Positions 34,201 to 49,200 of a stretch of 64,000 bases of DNA are shown piece by piece. The notes beneath the pieces are model-generated. The model did not search any database, had not been told where the DNA came from, and was given only the letters and a program-made list of their open reading frames with translations. Position 1 is the first letter of the stretch. The number at the start of each line of letters is the position of its first letter. This DNA is from Crotophaga sulcirostris (taxonomy: Eukaryota; Chordata; Aves; Cuculiformes; Crotophagidae). The DNA lies in contig VYZB01000056.1 in NCBI GenBank assembly GCA_013397455.1, positions 986,703-1,050,702 of the forward strand. The letters are read 5' to 3'. A program made the position numbers and the translations under genes.

Positions 34201-37200
34201 GGGAGAACTTCCAGCTTCTGGAGTACTTCTAGACAGATGAGGGGTATGGAGTGTCCCTGGAATCCACTGGGGGGGGGGGGGGGGGAAGAAATTGCTCAAA
34301 TGTGTTAGGAAACTCAAAAGCTGCAAGTTCTACAGTCCCCATGAGACAATGAACTATCACAGCCATCTCTAGGGATGAAAGAATAAACAAGGGAATGGCC
34401 ACGAAGGGAACTGTGGGCTACTCTCAATTGTGTCAGTCCGATACTGGTCCATACCAGCTTTGGTTCTCCAAGATTCCTCTTCTAGTGCTGCAAGAAGGGA
34501 TGGCAAAACCAGCTTCACTCCGTGAGTACTCAAGTTGCTCATCACAGCTTTGGCACAGTCATCTGCAGCCTCCAAGGAGAAGAGAACACTTACAAGCTGT
34601 GTCACGACACGTTTTTTTCCTTCCTCAGAGTCTCAGTGGGAACAAAGCCATCCTCTAAAGTAGTATCAAAGTACAATATGCACTAGCCAACTAGCTCCCA
34701 GTTAATGGTCAATGAAATAAGATGCTCTTGGTTATTAAGAAGATCAAATTGTTATTAGTGGTATCTCAAGGGACAGGTCCCATTCTCAGTTTGTCTAGTT
34801 ACAAACAGTATTTATATCCATTCCATTTTGGTTTTCTCTTAGCACTCTCTGTTCTCAGAAATTTAAGGCATCTCACCTCTCGCACGTACTGGTTCCCATC
34901 TCCAAAACAGAGCAGCAAGTGAGGTAGCACATGAACCACATAGGGCTCAAAGAGCTTTCCAAGCATGTTGCAGAGCATCTCAAAGGCAAACAGAGCCCCT
35001 AAAGGAACAAACAGGACAGTCAGAAGAAAATACAACTTCACCTAATGGGGATGGAAAAAGAAGAGAGAATTTGTCAAATATCTGTAGTTTCTCCAAAAGC
35101 ACGGATCTCACAGCTGGAAGTTTCTGGCCTTCTTGCACTGGTAGCTAGTGCTGTGGTGCAGATTTCTGGTCTCAGAAAGGACAAGCCCAGTAGCATTAAA
35201 AACACAGAACAGTCCTCTCAGACCTAGCTTAGGCAGACAGAAATACAGACAGGAAATGTCCTGCAGCAAAAGGAACAGCTAGGCAGTGAAAACCCCTCTG
35301 GGCCAGCTGTAGCCAAATAAGTACCCCCTTACAGGAAGAAGGAGCCCTCTTGCCTGTGAAAACTATGCACAATCCATGGCCTCATGACAAAACACTCCAC
35401 ATTTCCTTCTCTGCAAGCTTGAGTAAAATAAATGTAGATAAAGCAAGCACAGGGGTTCAGGTATCATTTGATCTGACCACAGCAGCTGTAGGTAGAAGAG
35501 AAACACTAAGTGTTTAGAGGGAAAAGCTTTTTGTCCCTTACCCTCACGCCGACGGAAGTTCTTCTTGTCCTGGATAGCATCGGTCAGTGTAGTCATCATC
35601 TCCTGCTGCTTGAGAGAGAGGATGCCAAGGCCTTTCACCAGGCCAGCCAACCCATAAGCTGCACCTTTGCGCTCAGCATACTTATCAGACTCTAAAAGCA
35701 GCTGCATTAGCTTCTGTATCATTCCTCCTGCATCCTCCTTAACTGCAGGTACCAGAGGTGGCAAACAGCTTGCCACCGACTCTTGAACCTGTAAAACAAT
35801 CCACCAGCTATCAGACTATAAAATATCCATCACCAATATAACTTCCCCCTAGACTGCACCCACGACAACAGCTTTCTGCCACCAGAGCTGTCTTCCACCT
35901 CTGCAATATCCCCAGAAGTATCAGAGTGTTAACCTGCCTCTGCGTGGAACCTGTGAGCTCCTCCAAGAAGGCACCTACCTGCTGAGATGGTGTGGACAAG
36001 GCTGCTATCAGTTTGCCAACAATTGGTTTCACTTTAGGGTCACTCTTATCCAGATGTTTTGCCAGTGAACCCATCAGAATGACCACGCTCTGCCTGACAG
36101 CATCATAGCTGGCATCATTAGGAGCATTTTTCAGGAATTCTTCAAACACTGGCAAGAGAGAGTTAACATTGTCCTGAAAAACAAAACCACAGAACTTGCC
36201 ACTAGAATCCACTCAGAATGGGATTTGCTATGCTCAGTGGCCTTGTTTGTTCTTCTCTGAGCCAACAAACTGAACAATCGCACTGTATTTACAGTTCATT
36301 TAATGTGTCACATCACATAAACCCTTGTGCTGCCCCAACAGGCAACAAGTATTTCCTCCTAGAGAGGAGTTAGCTCTTAAAAATTAGATCCCCCAAACCT
36401 GCCAGCATGATGTTCTGCCAGAAGCAATGCAAGCCACTAGGCAAGACTGCTGCCCTGAACTTTAGTGCCTGCTCTTTGCTTGCTCCATTTGCAAAGGGAG
36501 AACAGAAAGACAAAACAAATTCCACACGGCTTTTCTAAGAAAGAGTAAGAAAGAATAAATAATATGAAAATACTCCAGTAGTCTTGGGCTTAACAGGAAT
36601 GCAGAGGGCTGTGAGAGAAATGACTGATACGCAGGGGAAATTAGAAGCTGAACAATGTACACCCTGCATGCCTCCCTCATCTAACAATGCTGGAGAAGGG
36701 CTGGCAGTCAGGAGAACGATGGTCCTCTGAATGACTTCAGTTCTTTTCAGTTTAATTAAGGCAACATCAGCAAGCTTTCTTGTTCTGTTTTGCATGAGGC
36801 CTCAAAGGGAATTCTCGCCGATGCAGGATTAAAAGATTTGTGGTCTCATTTTACTTTTATGTCTCTAGATTTACAACATTATAACTCCAGTTATTTCAGG
36901 ACTATTTCTTTTTTTGTAGCAATGGCAGAGAAGAACTACACTTAGTCAACACTAGTCACTAACTGAACGACTCCAAACACACAAAAATTCCTACTACATG
37001 AAAGCTTTCAGCTCTCACAAATAACAGCAGCTTCTAAGAAACAATAAAAAAAGAAAAGTCTATGGCCTCCAACACAGCATCTACATTTTCATTTCATCTT
37101 TTTCCACTGCGAGAGAGAAGCGTTCAGACTTACTTTGCCATGAGTGTTGAGTGTTGAAAGAGCAGCATCTAACATGCACTTCCTGACTTCAGGATTGCGA

Positions 37201-40200
37201 TCATTCAGAGCATCTGGTACAAAAAACTGGAAGAGGGGCTTCACCTGAGAACTGTCCAGATGCTGCGACAGCTTGTTCAGGGCCAAAGCTATGCCACACC
37301 TGCAAAGATTAGCTTGTGAACTTACTGACTTTCCACAGAATTTGCTTGAGGTCACAATCACATTTGCTATCAGTAGTTCATTACAGAAATTGAGAGAATT
37401 GTCACGAAATCAAAGAGCTTCAAAGTGTTCAGGCTACATGGATTTCATTATATAACCCCATGCTGCAGGTTCCCAAAAGGACAATAATACTTCAGCCACA
37501 TAATGACTTTTATCCTGATTAAGCATTACAGATACTCAGGCCAACAAAGAAAGACATCAGCATCACTGCATCTACTGCTGAAATACAGCATCTTTACAAC
37601 AAGGTGCCTCAGCATTAAAGAGCAGATTAATCTTAACATGGGTAGAGAACAAGATTATCTCCAATTAAACCTGTACAGGCCACATAAGCAGACAAAATGT
37701 GATTATCCAAACTGGAATTTGTCCAGTTTGTTGAAGGCTTGCAATGCTGCTCTTGAAACAATCAGTTGCTTACACAGAGGTGGAAATAGAATAGAGTAGG
37801 ATAAGACAAAAGCCAGACACTCTTGAGAGGGAAAGAGTCTGTTCTTAGTGGAAGGACACAGAGAAGAAAGCATCCAATATTGTGATGGAACTGAGTGCAT
37901 TTCAGTTTGGCCTGCCCAGTCTGCTCGAGGGGCACAAGGATTCTCTACCAGAAGGATGCATGAAACCAGCAAGTCAATACAGCTGCATATATTTCGTTCC
38001 TCTAACATTTCCTTATTTCTTCCCTGCCTGAACTTCTAAATAAAAATCCAGAACGTCTCATCTGGATGCACAGGAAGGGATGAGATCCATCTGAAGATGA
38101 CTGTACCTTGCTTCCCACTGGTCAGGTGGTGATTCAGATATCACTCGTCCCAAAGCATCCAAAACTGGAGGTGGCCTCTGAAAGTAGAAAAAATTTCATC
38201 AGAATGCCTTTTCTAATGACACCCTCAAAGAGAATACTGCCAGCCACACCTGTAATGCCATTTAAAAACGCTGCACAGAGGTATAGCACCACTTGCAGAA
38301 GAGCACAGCAAAAACACAAGCAGAGGGCTTGCTTAGGCCCAAAAAGATTTAGACTGACCCTGCTCTGCCACAGTCTTCTTGTACCACCCTAAGGCATCTC
38401 TTCCACCCGTACCATGATGCAATTACTAGCTGATAACTTCAGGCTCAAGAGATTAAAGTCTGTGATAAGCTCAAACACAGCAACAGTAGGCTTCATGGAC
38501 ATCCTCAAGACAGGCAAAAGGAGAAGCGATTAATAAAAATACAAAACAAAGAATAAGCTTGTGTCCCTTAGGACAAGGGTACTTACATAGAGCTTCTCCT
38601 GGTAGATCTCTGTAAGTTTATTCATGACCTCTGCTGCTTGGTTTCGATACTGAGCTACAGCTCTGGAAAGAGCTTCAGCACCTGCCTGTCGCACTGCCTC
38701 TTCATGGTAGATGACATCTTTGATCAGCAGGGAACAGAGGTCAGGCTGCAGCTCCAGACCCATGGACTCCCACAGCCTGCAGTACACACACAGAGGTGAT
38801 TGGTGACCCTTGAGCAAGAGAAGCCACCACTATGGCAGGGGGGGTGGAACTGGATGATCTTTAAGGTTCCTTCCAACCCAAACCATTCTATGATTCTATG
38901 TGTAATACCAGGGTGATCCAAAGCTGCCCTCCACCTGTGGGAGGCAAAGCCCCTGCCAGTGGAGCTCCACGAGGTAAGCAGAAAAGAGGTCCCTTTACAA
39001 TCCAGTCAGCCATGAAGAACTCCTACCTCTCTGCCAACTTCTGAATCTCATCTTCCACATCAAACTTTACTACCCAAAGGCGACGCAACAGGTTGAGTCC
39101 ATTCTTTTCATCGCTGTCTGGGGTTGGTAGAACCATTTGTAGTTCCATCAGTCCCTGCATTAGTTTACAGGACAATCAGTGCAAGGATATGATTTTAGAA
39201 ACAGACATTTCAAAACACTTAAAACCTCTGCCAAGTCAGGTTCTCAGTGGTCAGAAGCGTCAAAATCCATGTTGGCTCGTGCAGTACACTGCCTGTGTAG
39301 ATCAAGGACTTCCTGTGGCTAATGGGTGAGATGGTGACACCCAAGAACAGTGCTCCACAGGCAGGCTGCAGAGAGGCAACTGGGCACGAGGTTGTGCTCT
39401 GGTGCCTACAGCCTTTTCTGCTTTTAAGCACAGAGAAGCCAGCTCAGGTGAGTTAAGCTGAAATATGTTTAATGGCAAAGAAAACCAAGCGCCCTTGGAT
39501 TTTTTCTTTCTTTTTTAATGTTCTGACTCAGAAATGACTAAGCCTAAGACTTTCCAAAAACGATGGGCCCAATACAGACATAGGACTTTTTTGACAGCTT
39601 CTCTCTTTAAAACTAAGCTCTATGCAACTGTAAATAAAAGGCATTGTCATAATTACACCTGTTTTAACACAACAAAGGTGTGGATAGATCCAGAGTACTG
39701 CATTTTGCAAGATAAAACTAGCACAAAGAGCATTATTGTTCAGTACCTAGTACCTCCTCCTGCAGCAGCTACCCAAAGACTAGCACCACAGCTGAAGCCT
39801 CTCCCTCACTGAAGGTTCACCTTTTAAAAAACTAAGGAATTCAGTGTGACCCTGAATGATTCCCACCTACCCTGAGAGCTGCATCTCGAACATTCATGCA
39901 TGGAGATTGCAGGGCCTGAAGTAACACATCGATCTCCTCCTGCTCTGCATAGGCACAGCCGTCCTCCCCGCTGCTGCTGGTGCACAGCACGGTCAGTGCG
40001 TTGGATGCCAAAACCTAAAATGTTGTGAGGAAGTATTAGAGATTCCACCACTGCCTGCCCCTTCTGTGCATCTGGTCCAAGCAGGTGTGGGGTGGGGGCC
40101 AAGTGGCATCACAAGAGAAGAAACTCTCAAAGAACAATGACAGAAGTTGATGTTGAAAATGAGAACTGATGACTTCAGTTCAACCCTTTGCCTTTTTGTT

Positions 40201-43200
40201 ATTTTTCACCTTTCTGCCATCTCACCCCTTAGAACAAAGTTTACTGCTTGTTACTCAGGGGAAAAACTACTAAACTGAAGAATATGTTTCGTGCAATAAT
40301 ATCCATGGGAAAAAACATAAAGACATTTTATCCCAAGAAGAATACCATAAGCATAGGAGAAAACTGGTAATGTATCAACTCCCAGCCTCAGAGCCTTAAA
40401 TCAGGGGAGTGTATTTCTGTCAGTTCGATGCTGGTGAAACTCAGGCAGAATCCTGACTGTGGTTATGAAGCTGAGGACTCACTTGTAACCGTGGAGAACC
40501 TGTTCCTATCACTCGGGTCAGCAGAATCAGCATGTCCCTCCGGGGCAGCAGCTCTGGGCCATTCTGAAAGGTTGGAGGGAGAAAAGGCAGAGGGAGAAGA
40601 AAAAGTTATGTCTTGTGACTCCAAAGTACCTTGCCTGTCTATGACACTCCTTATAAAATGTCAGAACCTAGGGCTGGAGAGGTAACCAAAACCTGTGATG
40701 GAAAACAATCTTACATTGTTAACCTTAACTTGTAGAGATTATCTTCTTTGTCTAGCTTACACGTTAGCTGTTTTATCCCATGCCTCATCAGAACAATTGT
40801 TGAAGGAGGTCATCTTATCCTCACAGCTCTCACGTACCTCATCCACCAGCAAAGCCTGGCCATTTGCTGATGATCTCAGCTGAGCATGGACTGTAAGAAT
40901 CTGCAGAATCTTGACCAGGAACTCCTCCTTGTCTTCGCTGTCATTGGGTGTCTCAGTTATAATAGTCTTTAGGAGAGGAAAGACTAAGGAAAATGCTGGA
41001 GCTGATAATGGGGCAGCACCTGTGAAAAGCAAAAAACAATCCTCTAAGCACAGCTGATCCTCTGATGTCTTTGATAACACTGACTGGTATAAAATCTGCA
41101 CTCTGGCACCTTATAATGGTATGCCAGCTTCAGCCTTATGTACAAACCCATTAAGTGACCCTAAGTATTTCTAAAGGGAAAACATTTGCTTTCTACATCC
41201 TATCTGTGCTGTCAGAGAACCCCAGATTTTACATTTCGAAGCTGCAGATGAAGAGCACTGCAGATACAATACTGCAGTATTAGTCAGCTTATGTAGGGCA
41301 CAGATACCACAAAAGTAGTTCAAGGGAGAAATATTAAAACACCAAACACGTCGTAAGCACCTAACTATTTAACATGAATAGCTGAGGTAAAACCCCCTCC
41401 ATTTCTGATGTGGGATTTTTCTCTTCGTTTGCTCTGTATCTGATCACTTTTACACTTTCTTTTTCTCTCTGTCTTTCTTTTAATTATTGGGTAGATATTT
41501 TTAGGCTTAAGCAACTGTCCCTCTATACACAGCACGAGGGAGAAAGCTTTATCTGAGAAGATAAGTGTTCTGTTAACACAGTAGTTGGTAGTGACCAATA
41601 CAGAAAAGATAATAAAATGTACTTTGGCATTTCAGCAGTGAATGATAAATTTTATCATCCGCATTATAAAGAGGTACAGTCTCTCCAAGAAACTAACTTC
41701 CACTAAATAATATTGCAAGACTGTATTCCAAAGAACTCTGAAAATGAGGAAAAATCCATTTGGGAATATGATATGACTTGTCAGACAAGAGTCTTATGAA
41801 ACCTCCTTCCTTCCTTTCTCTTGCAGAAGTGAAAAAAAAGCCCAGATATTAATTTAATTAAGCACTGTAGGAAATCTTGAAGGACCGAAAATACTTCCAG
41901 TACTTTCTGGAAATCAGCCTGAAAATGGATTCAGACCTTAGCAAACTTGCACTTATTATGGAAATAAATGGAGACACTGACCTATCACTGAAATGTTCAG
42001 CACTGAAGTGGTGCTCAACATGGTCAATTGTTGCTACTCAGCTGTGAAGCTCACAGGCACCCAATTGCGGATCTGACTGGCAACAGAACAGCATGAGGAG
42101 AGCTGGACTGCTGGGGTAAGGGGCAAATGTAATCCTACAATTCCCTCAAAAATTATAAACCACCTACCACAGCAGCTTTTGACTGAGCCAGATGATGAAC
42201 AGCTCCAAAGCCTGGATAAACAACCTCTGTCACTACAGCACACCAGATGCTTTAAGACAGCCTGAGCCATCCCTGTCTCCAAAGGAAGCAGACCTACCCT
42301 CCCTGTTTTGTACCATCATCTTCAATGTAGAGCTACAGTACTTGTGCACCCCACCATGAAGCTGTTTCTGGAAGTGTTCTAGATTAAAACTAACCCAGTT
42401 AAAAATAAAAAAAGAAAACAAAAAAAGTTAAGAAAAAAGGTTCATTTTAACCCAGATCATATTCTTGCACTGTAAAAATATTGGTGCTCGTCTTCATGTT
42501 ACAGAGTGGGAAAAAACTGCTGCTTCTACAACCATGCCAGAATAAAATATTCATGAATTGCAGCACTGCACAGCAAACAAGCAGAGGCCACAGGCACTTC
42601 ACAGCTGAGATCACAGATAACAAGCAATTATTTTGTCTTTCCACTTAGTCTCACTGCATCACTTATGCTAAGTGGTGTTGAAAGGTATAAACTGTCCTTG
42701 GCAAAGATGAGCCTCAATTTCACTACTATTATGCCTGTATGAACCATTTTAAGAAAAAATACTGTTATCTCAATTCTACACTTGCTGTACTTGAAACATC
42801 ATTTCTACTACTGCCACCACAAATTCCTTGTTTTTTCATACCTATGAAGACTTACCCTATTTAAAAAAAAGAAGAAACAAGGGAAGTCTCACCTATAAAA
42901 TGTTATACAACCCACCAAAACTAAAATAGCTCAAAGAGTTAAGGGGGGGGGGGGGCATGTGCAAGGGATTTACGGTACTTTTTACCTGGCTCTCCCTTGC
43001 CTGTTCGGCTCGGAACGGTGTGGGCATGCAGCAAGCTAACAACTCTGTTCAGAGCAGTTGGCAGCTCTTCTTGACACCAAGATTCATCTAATTCACATTC
43101 TGGTTTCATCAGGCGCAAGGTGACGTGGCTCATTAAAGTGCCTAGTATGAAAGAATAAAGAATCTATCAGTGGTCTACAGCAAAAGATTTCTTGAGAGAA

Positions 43201-46200
43201 GTCCCCAGGAACACAGACCCAAGAATTATAACAAAAGAGGCACAGAGAAGGAAGCACAGCCTTGAGAGGGGACAGCTTCCTTCACATATGTATGTGTGAG
43301 TTACACTGACATCCACCAAACTCTGCACACAGGAGACAATCCCACTGCAACAAGTGGTTACTGAGAGGTGGTCACAATGACTGGACAATTCCTTCTCTTT
43401 GGACCCAGTTCTAGCCAGCACTAGGATCTCTGGGACATGTCATCTTCCTAAGCACTGTTCGAGGGTGGTCGTTCCTCTGGGCTGTCTGTGGTACCTGGTC
43501 ACGATCCACAGCTTGCAAGACCAAGGATTTTCACCACCCTGCCATAAAAAAATGCACCTTGCCCTTAAGCAGCAACTGCAAATACTAACCAAAGGTTTTC
43601 AGTTGAGCAGGCATGACACAGGAAGCTAAGGAAAGAAAAGGATTCTTAATCCTTGGAGCAGCCAAAGGTGATCGAAAAAGTGGCAAGAAGGAACCGATGA
43701 GACCAGGGATGTACTGAGTTAGACCAGGAGGCTTTCTTTTTATAACAGTGTCCAGCAGTCCCAGGGCTGTTTCCAGCTCATTATCAAGCTGTAAGAGAAC
43801 CAATTCAGTGGTTATCATAAAAACTTCATCAGGAAAAATCAAGTTGTTAAATCTAACTTCTAATGAAAGAAACAAACAGGTTATTGCCAGATATTCTCTA
43901 TGCTTCTCCATTTTCCTTTTATCAAAATGACTTGGGTTGTGGTAGCTGCAGAGCTGGCAAAAAAGACCATCAAAACTTACCTCCTTCAGTCGTTTTCTTA
44001 TCTGAGACTCCCGTTCCAGCTGTGCATGCATCAGCTCCTTCTGCTTGCTAGTCAGCTGCACCTCATCCTTTATTCCTTTCTTCTTCTTTATCTCCTGCAA
44101 TAGAGGGCCATGGACATTATTAACCAAGGGCTATTAACAACATCCCCCTAACTTGGTAGAGAAGAAACTTGAACATATTGGGGTTTCTGCAATTTACTTT
44201 TAAACCAGTATCAAGATATTATTCTGAGATTATAACCCATAAGTGAAAAAAACAAAATGGAAATCAGCAGGTTAACAACACTTCAGTGTCCCATTAGAAG
44301 CCTAACATCAGTTTCTCCCAAGTTTTACTTGGACACAAATTATTTTCTACAGTGGAAGGGGATGTCACCCTCTACAGGGCAAACAGAAGTCAATCTTTAA
44401 TAGAATGCTCCAGTCAACCTGGTACGTTCCCTACCTTTCACCAAATTCTTCCCCTCACCTACACCTACTGCTCTGGCCAGATTGAATAGAACTGCTGGCT
44501 GGCTGTAAATTGGAAGCACCTATTTAAACCCCCTTACTGAAAGGGTTACATGGGACACACACATTGAACAAGAGATGAAAAGGAAAAAAAATATTACCAA
44601 CTAGTAAGTGCACTCAAAACCAAGTAGAATACCACATAAGTCGATGCAAATACAGATATAACAGAAAATAAACTGATACACACAGATAGAAGAGAAGACA
44701 ACATTCAGGTATTCAAAGAAGTTCAGAGACTCTTCCCCAACAACACACACACATATGCCAGAAGCCACACAACAAAACAGATGAGAAGGTAGAGGAGGTT
44801 CTGATACCAGGCTGGTTTCCCTGTCCTCACCAACTCACCTCCTTCAGCTCCAGCTCAATGATTTGTTCCTTGAAGGAATAAGCTTTGTTCTCCCTCTTCA
44901 TGTTAGCCTTTTTCATACTATCCTGTTGAGCACTGAGAAGGAAAAACAGAGAAAAGAATCAGCCCTGCTCTGGACTAAGATCCAGGCACACAAATCAGGG
45001 AACTCCCATCCAGCAAGAGCATCTGGCAAATGCACTCGTCCACCGGCTAGATGCCAGCAGCAATCAATCCCCAGGTGCACAGAGAAAAGCATTTAGGAGA
45101 GTCTTACCTCTGTATTATAGATTTGTCATACAGTTCTCCCTCTGGTGTCTTCATGATTGCAAATTCCTCTCGAGTAACCTGGCACAGAGCTGGATTCTCC
45201 ATCGTTGCTGAGATAGTGGCAATGAGCTGTGGGAGCACTTTACTAGGTAACAGCAGAGAGAGCGATCCCACTGCATTCATAGATGACTATCAAGAAAACA
45301 AAGGGAAAAAAAGATTATTCTCAGTATTCCTTGAAACTGTCTCAAAAAAGTATGCCCTGCTGATGCAGCCCACGTCATGTTCAAATTCCTAATTCCTTGT
45401 TCAGTGGGTACTTGAATGTTATCTAGATTCTACTCAGTGCCTGGTACACATTTTTCCTCCCTTAAATCCCAGCTCCTTTTCACCAGAGGCATTCTCTTTG
45501 AACCTGCCTTTTCCCCATCTGTCAGACAAAAGTCTTTCCTTGCAGACCAGCTAGTACTTAACTCCTCCAGAAAACTCTCCTGTTCCAACATATCTCCTAA
45601 ACCTAACACAAGGAACACCAAAGCTTATCACCTGGTTCTCTGGAGTGTAGGCAGTGATCCTGGGTAATATGTCATTGAGGTGCTTGGCAATGAAGTCTTT
45701 GGGAACTATCTTCATTTTGATGAGGAGGGCTGGCCAAAGCCCTGGCTGCACAGTCACTAGCAAGAGAATAAATGACCTTAATAAATAGGAAGTGGACTGC
45801 TAACAAAACAAAACAAAAAGCTAAGACATAAAACTCGCAGAGTGGCCATGAGTGGTCTTATTCCTTCACTTACCTACAGATGGATGATGGCTCACCAGCA
45901 GCATCTCCAGTGCCAGATTTTCTGGCTCAGAGGAATCCACATCAAGCCCTGCCACACTTGAGATGACACAGAGTACCTCATGAAGGACACGAGGAGGAAC
46001 GTATGTCTTTCCTAGCTCCGATGGCTCTCCTGACTCCATCATCAGGACCTCAGGAGGCAGAACCTGAGTGGACAACTTGTCATTACACATCATAGCAGGC
46101 CTTCCTGAGCCCTAACACACTTCCTCACAAGTCACACCATACTGAACACAACAACCAGTTCCCTCTGTCAGTACCAACAACCTCTTGTTCTCAATGGAAA

Positions 46201-49200
46201 GATGGGATAAAGGAAAACAGTGACACTGGAGCACAGAGATGACAGTGATAGATAGACTAAGAATGGAGCACTATACTTCATTTGACAAGCCAGGGTAAAA
46301 TAAGCGTAAAACTACAATTTTTGGCAAAGAGGACTTTGGAAAAGGTTGAACCACCTGAATGGGAACAGTATGCTCTACTTCTGCAGACTAATTTTACCCC
46401 ATTATCTTTTCAAAATTACTGTGTTCAGGTTGTATGTGTGACATGGGAAGACTATTTACAAAGTCCCAGCGTTGGTATCTAATGCATGCAAATTAATCTT
46501 TTATACAACTTGACATGGCACTGGTTTAGCTGCATGCCCAGTAACATGGCACTCTCCATGTCTTTTTTTTATTTTATTTTTTATAACACTTGTTATTACA
46601 GTATTGATATTACATTGGTTTTAAATAGACAGCCTGAGCTATAAGACAGGGCCAGAGAACTAGGATACCAAGAAAGGGAGTGAGCACTTGGTCTTCCAGC
46701 AGGGATTAAATTTGGATTCAAGTAATAGAAGGGCATGAAAAACTACAGTTACTCCCCAAATAATTTTGAATAATGGGTCTTTGGTGTACATTGGGAAGAC
46801 GAGACTACAGATACTGATACAGTAATGTGCAGTCATCCAGTAACTAGTGTCATTCTAGGAGATCATACAGCTGGAACTGAATCATCTTCCCGTTCTGCTG
46901 CATGTCACTGCTAACAGCAAATCCAGGGCAGGGAGGTGACTGGCAACTTCCTAACAACTGTCCAAGCAGAGACTCCGCTTCTTGACTACTCACCTTATGA
47001 GAGCTGAGAACCACTTTCACCTCCTCCAAGAGCCCATACGCCAGTTTGTACCCTCCCAGAGAAGACAAGAGCTTCTTAACTGTCTGATGAGCCTGTCTTC
47101 GAACATGCCAGGTCCGACTCAGCAGCACCGCAACCAGGGCACGGTGATACTGCCTGAAGAAGGAAAAACAAGCAGGTTTAGCCAGGGAGGCAGCTCTGCA
47201 AACCAGCTGGACACAAGAGCAGAGAGTTCAACAATTTGTGCTAATCCCAAGCCCACCCTCTCCACTGCCCACATTAATACCCAGCGATCAGACACAGATC
47301 GGTGGCAGCAAGGGCGCTCTACGTACTGAACTTTACTTTCAGGCAGTCGCTGTGCATGATCCAAGAGAAGGCGCTCCGTCAGTTGCAGTACTGTACACAT
47401 AGCTGTGGGAAAAAGACAAATATTTAAATAGCATGAGACTTGATATGGAAACAGGTTTTTTTCTTACCTGCAAACAAGCAAACAGCATGAGGGACACATT
47501 AAAATAGTGACTCAAGCTGAGCCTCTATATAATCTTCTCAGTGAAGCTAGAGACAAATCCAACTCATATCTGCCAAGACTGAAAGCAGAACCATGATTTA
47601 ACAGAAATGTTGTTAGCCGGATCACAGCAGAATTTTCTTGACCAGCACGTGTGACCTATTTTTGCCTAAGTCAACAGAGCAAACCAAATGATAAACACCA
47701 CACTCCCTGCACCAGTACTGCTAATCCCTGAGTACTGCCAAAACGTTTCCAGTGACAATTACACTGAGTTCAGTGTATGTGTTATGGGCTGTTTGAATAG
47801 CAGCCTTGGCATTTTACCTCTCACTGTCTTGTGAGCTTCAACTGTCACTAGGCCCTTTGTTTGTACATCAGCCTTCAACCATGTCATAAAGCAGGAGCAG
47901 GAAGTCCTGAAACACGGTGGAGATTATAACCCACATCAAATATGGTACACAAGACTCTCAACATGCAAGGTATCAGATATTGGAGATGTGAAGCCAAATA
48001 GCTTTGCTTAACTAACCAATTACAAACCATGGCAATATTTACTCTCAAAATACCAGCATTAATTTTTGGAGCTAACTTTCTAAGGGAGCAACACAGAATT
48101 TTCCAAGTCATGCTGTTTCAGGATGCCTGCAGTCTTGGGAGGGAAAATTAATGGATATACACACCGCCTTCAGGAAACAGGGATGAAATGATGTTATTTC
48201 CCATTTAGAAAACTTAACCTCTTCAAAGTTTTGTACAAAAGATAAGTGAATGCCTTTCAGAGAAATGATTCATGAACAAATTTTCGAAACTTTCAGTTTA
48301 AAATGTGGTCAGCAATGCTTTCTGTTAGGCACATTACATTTTTTTCAATTAATCTTTAAACACAAGACAACAAAACAGAGCAAAGAGACACTAATTTATA
48401 ACCCAATTGATTTCCTATCTGTTAGTAACCTTCCTTATCTTAAAATATTTACCTACACATTTTCTTCTCCAGCCTTATTTTACTTTTTGTCATCTTCTTA
48501 ATTTTAGTCTTCTCCACAGCCTCCACACTGGTTGCAACTATTTACTTACAAACTGGGACATCATACAGGCACATTTTGTACTGGAAAGACTTTTACAGAA
48601 TATACAAATCTAGAATTATAAATGTTTGATAACTCAGCTTCATTAAGAAATAAATTAATTCATTGTCAAGCTTAGACTATAAATAGTCTGGAGGTACTTC
48701 TGAAAGAGCACACAGTTCACTTTAATCTGAAACTGGGTCCTCCAAGGGTCATGGAACAGGGCCAGCAGCAACAGTATCTCTTGCAAGTGCGAAGTACTAG
48801 AGTTAAACAGCAACTGGATATACCGTAACTGACAATTTACCTTCCTCCGATGCAGATTGCAAGAACTTCTCAGATGTAAAAATTTGTTTTTTCTCATCCA
48901 GAATCAGCTGCCAGAATCCACTCAGCTTAGACTCTGACAGGAAAAGAACAGATGTCTGTCAAGGATGTTTCACAATAAGTCAGAACTCCCCAGCGTACAT
49001 AAAATACAGAATTCTGTCTCCTAAAATGACTCAAATTATTTCTAGCTTTACTTGTTTTCCATTATAAAGCCCCTCATCTCTCTCATTCAGAACTATAAGC
49101 ATCTCCAAAAAACACCTGCTGACAACAACAAATTTCTGACTTACACTTGTGAAATGTAACATCTGTGTCACCTGAACCTGTCATAGGGCAACCCTTCCTA

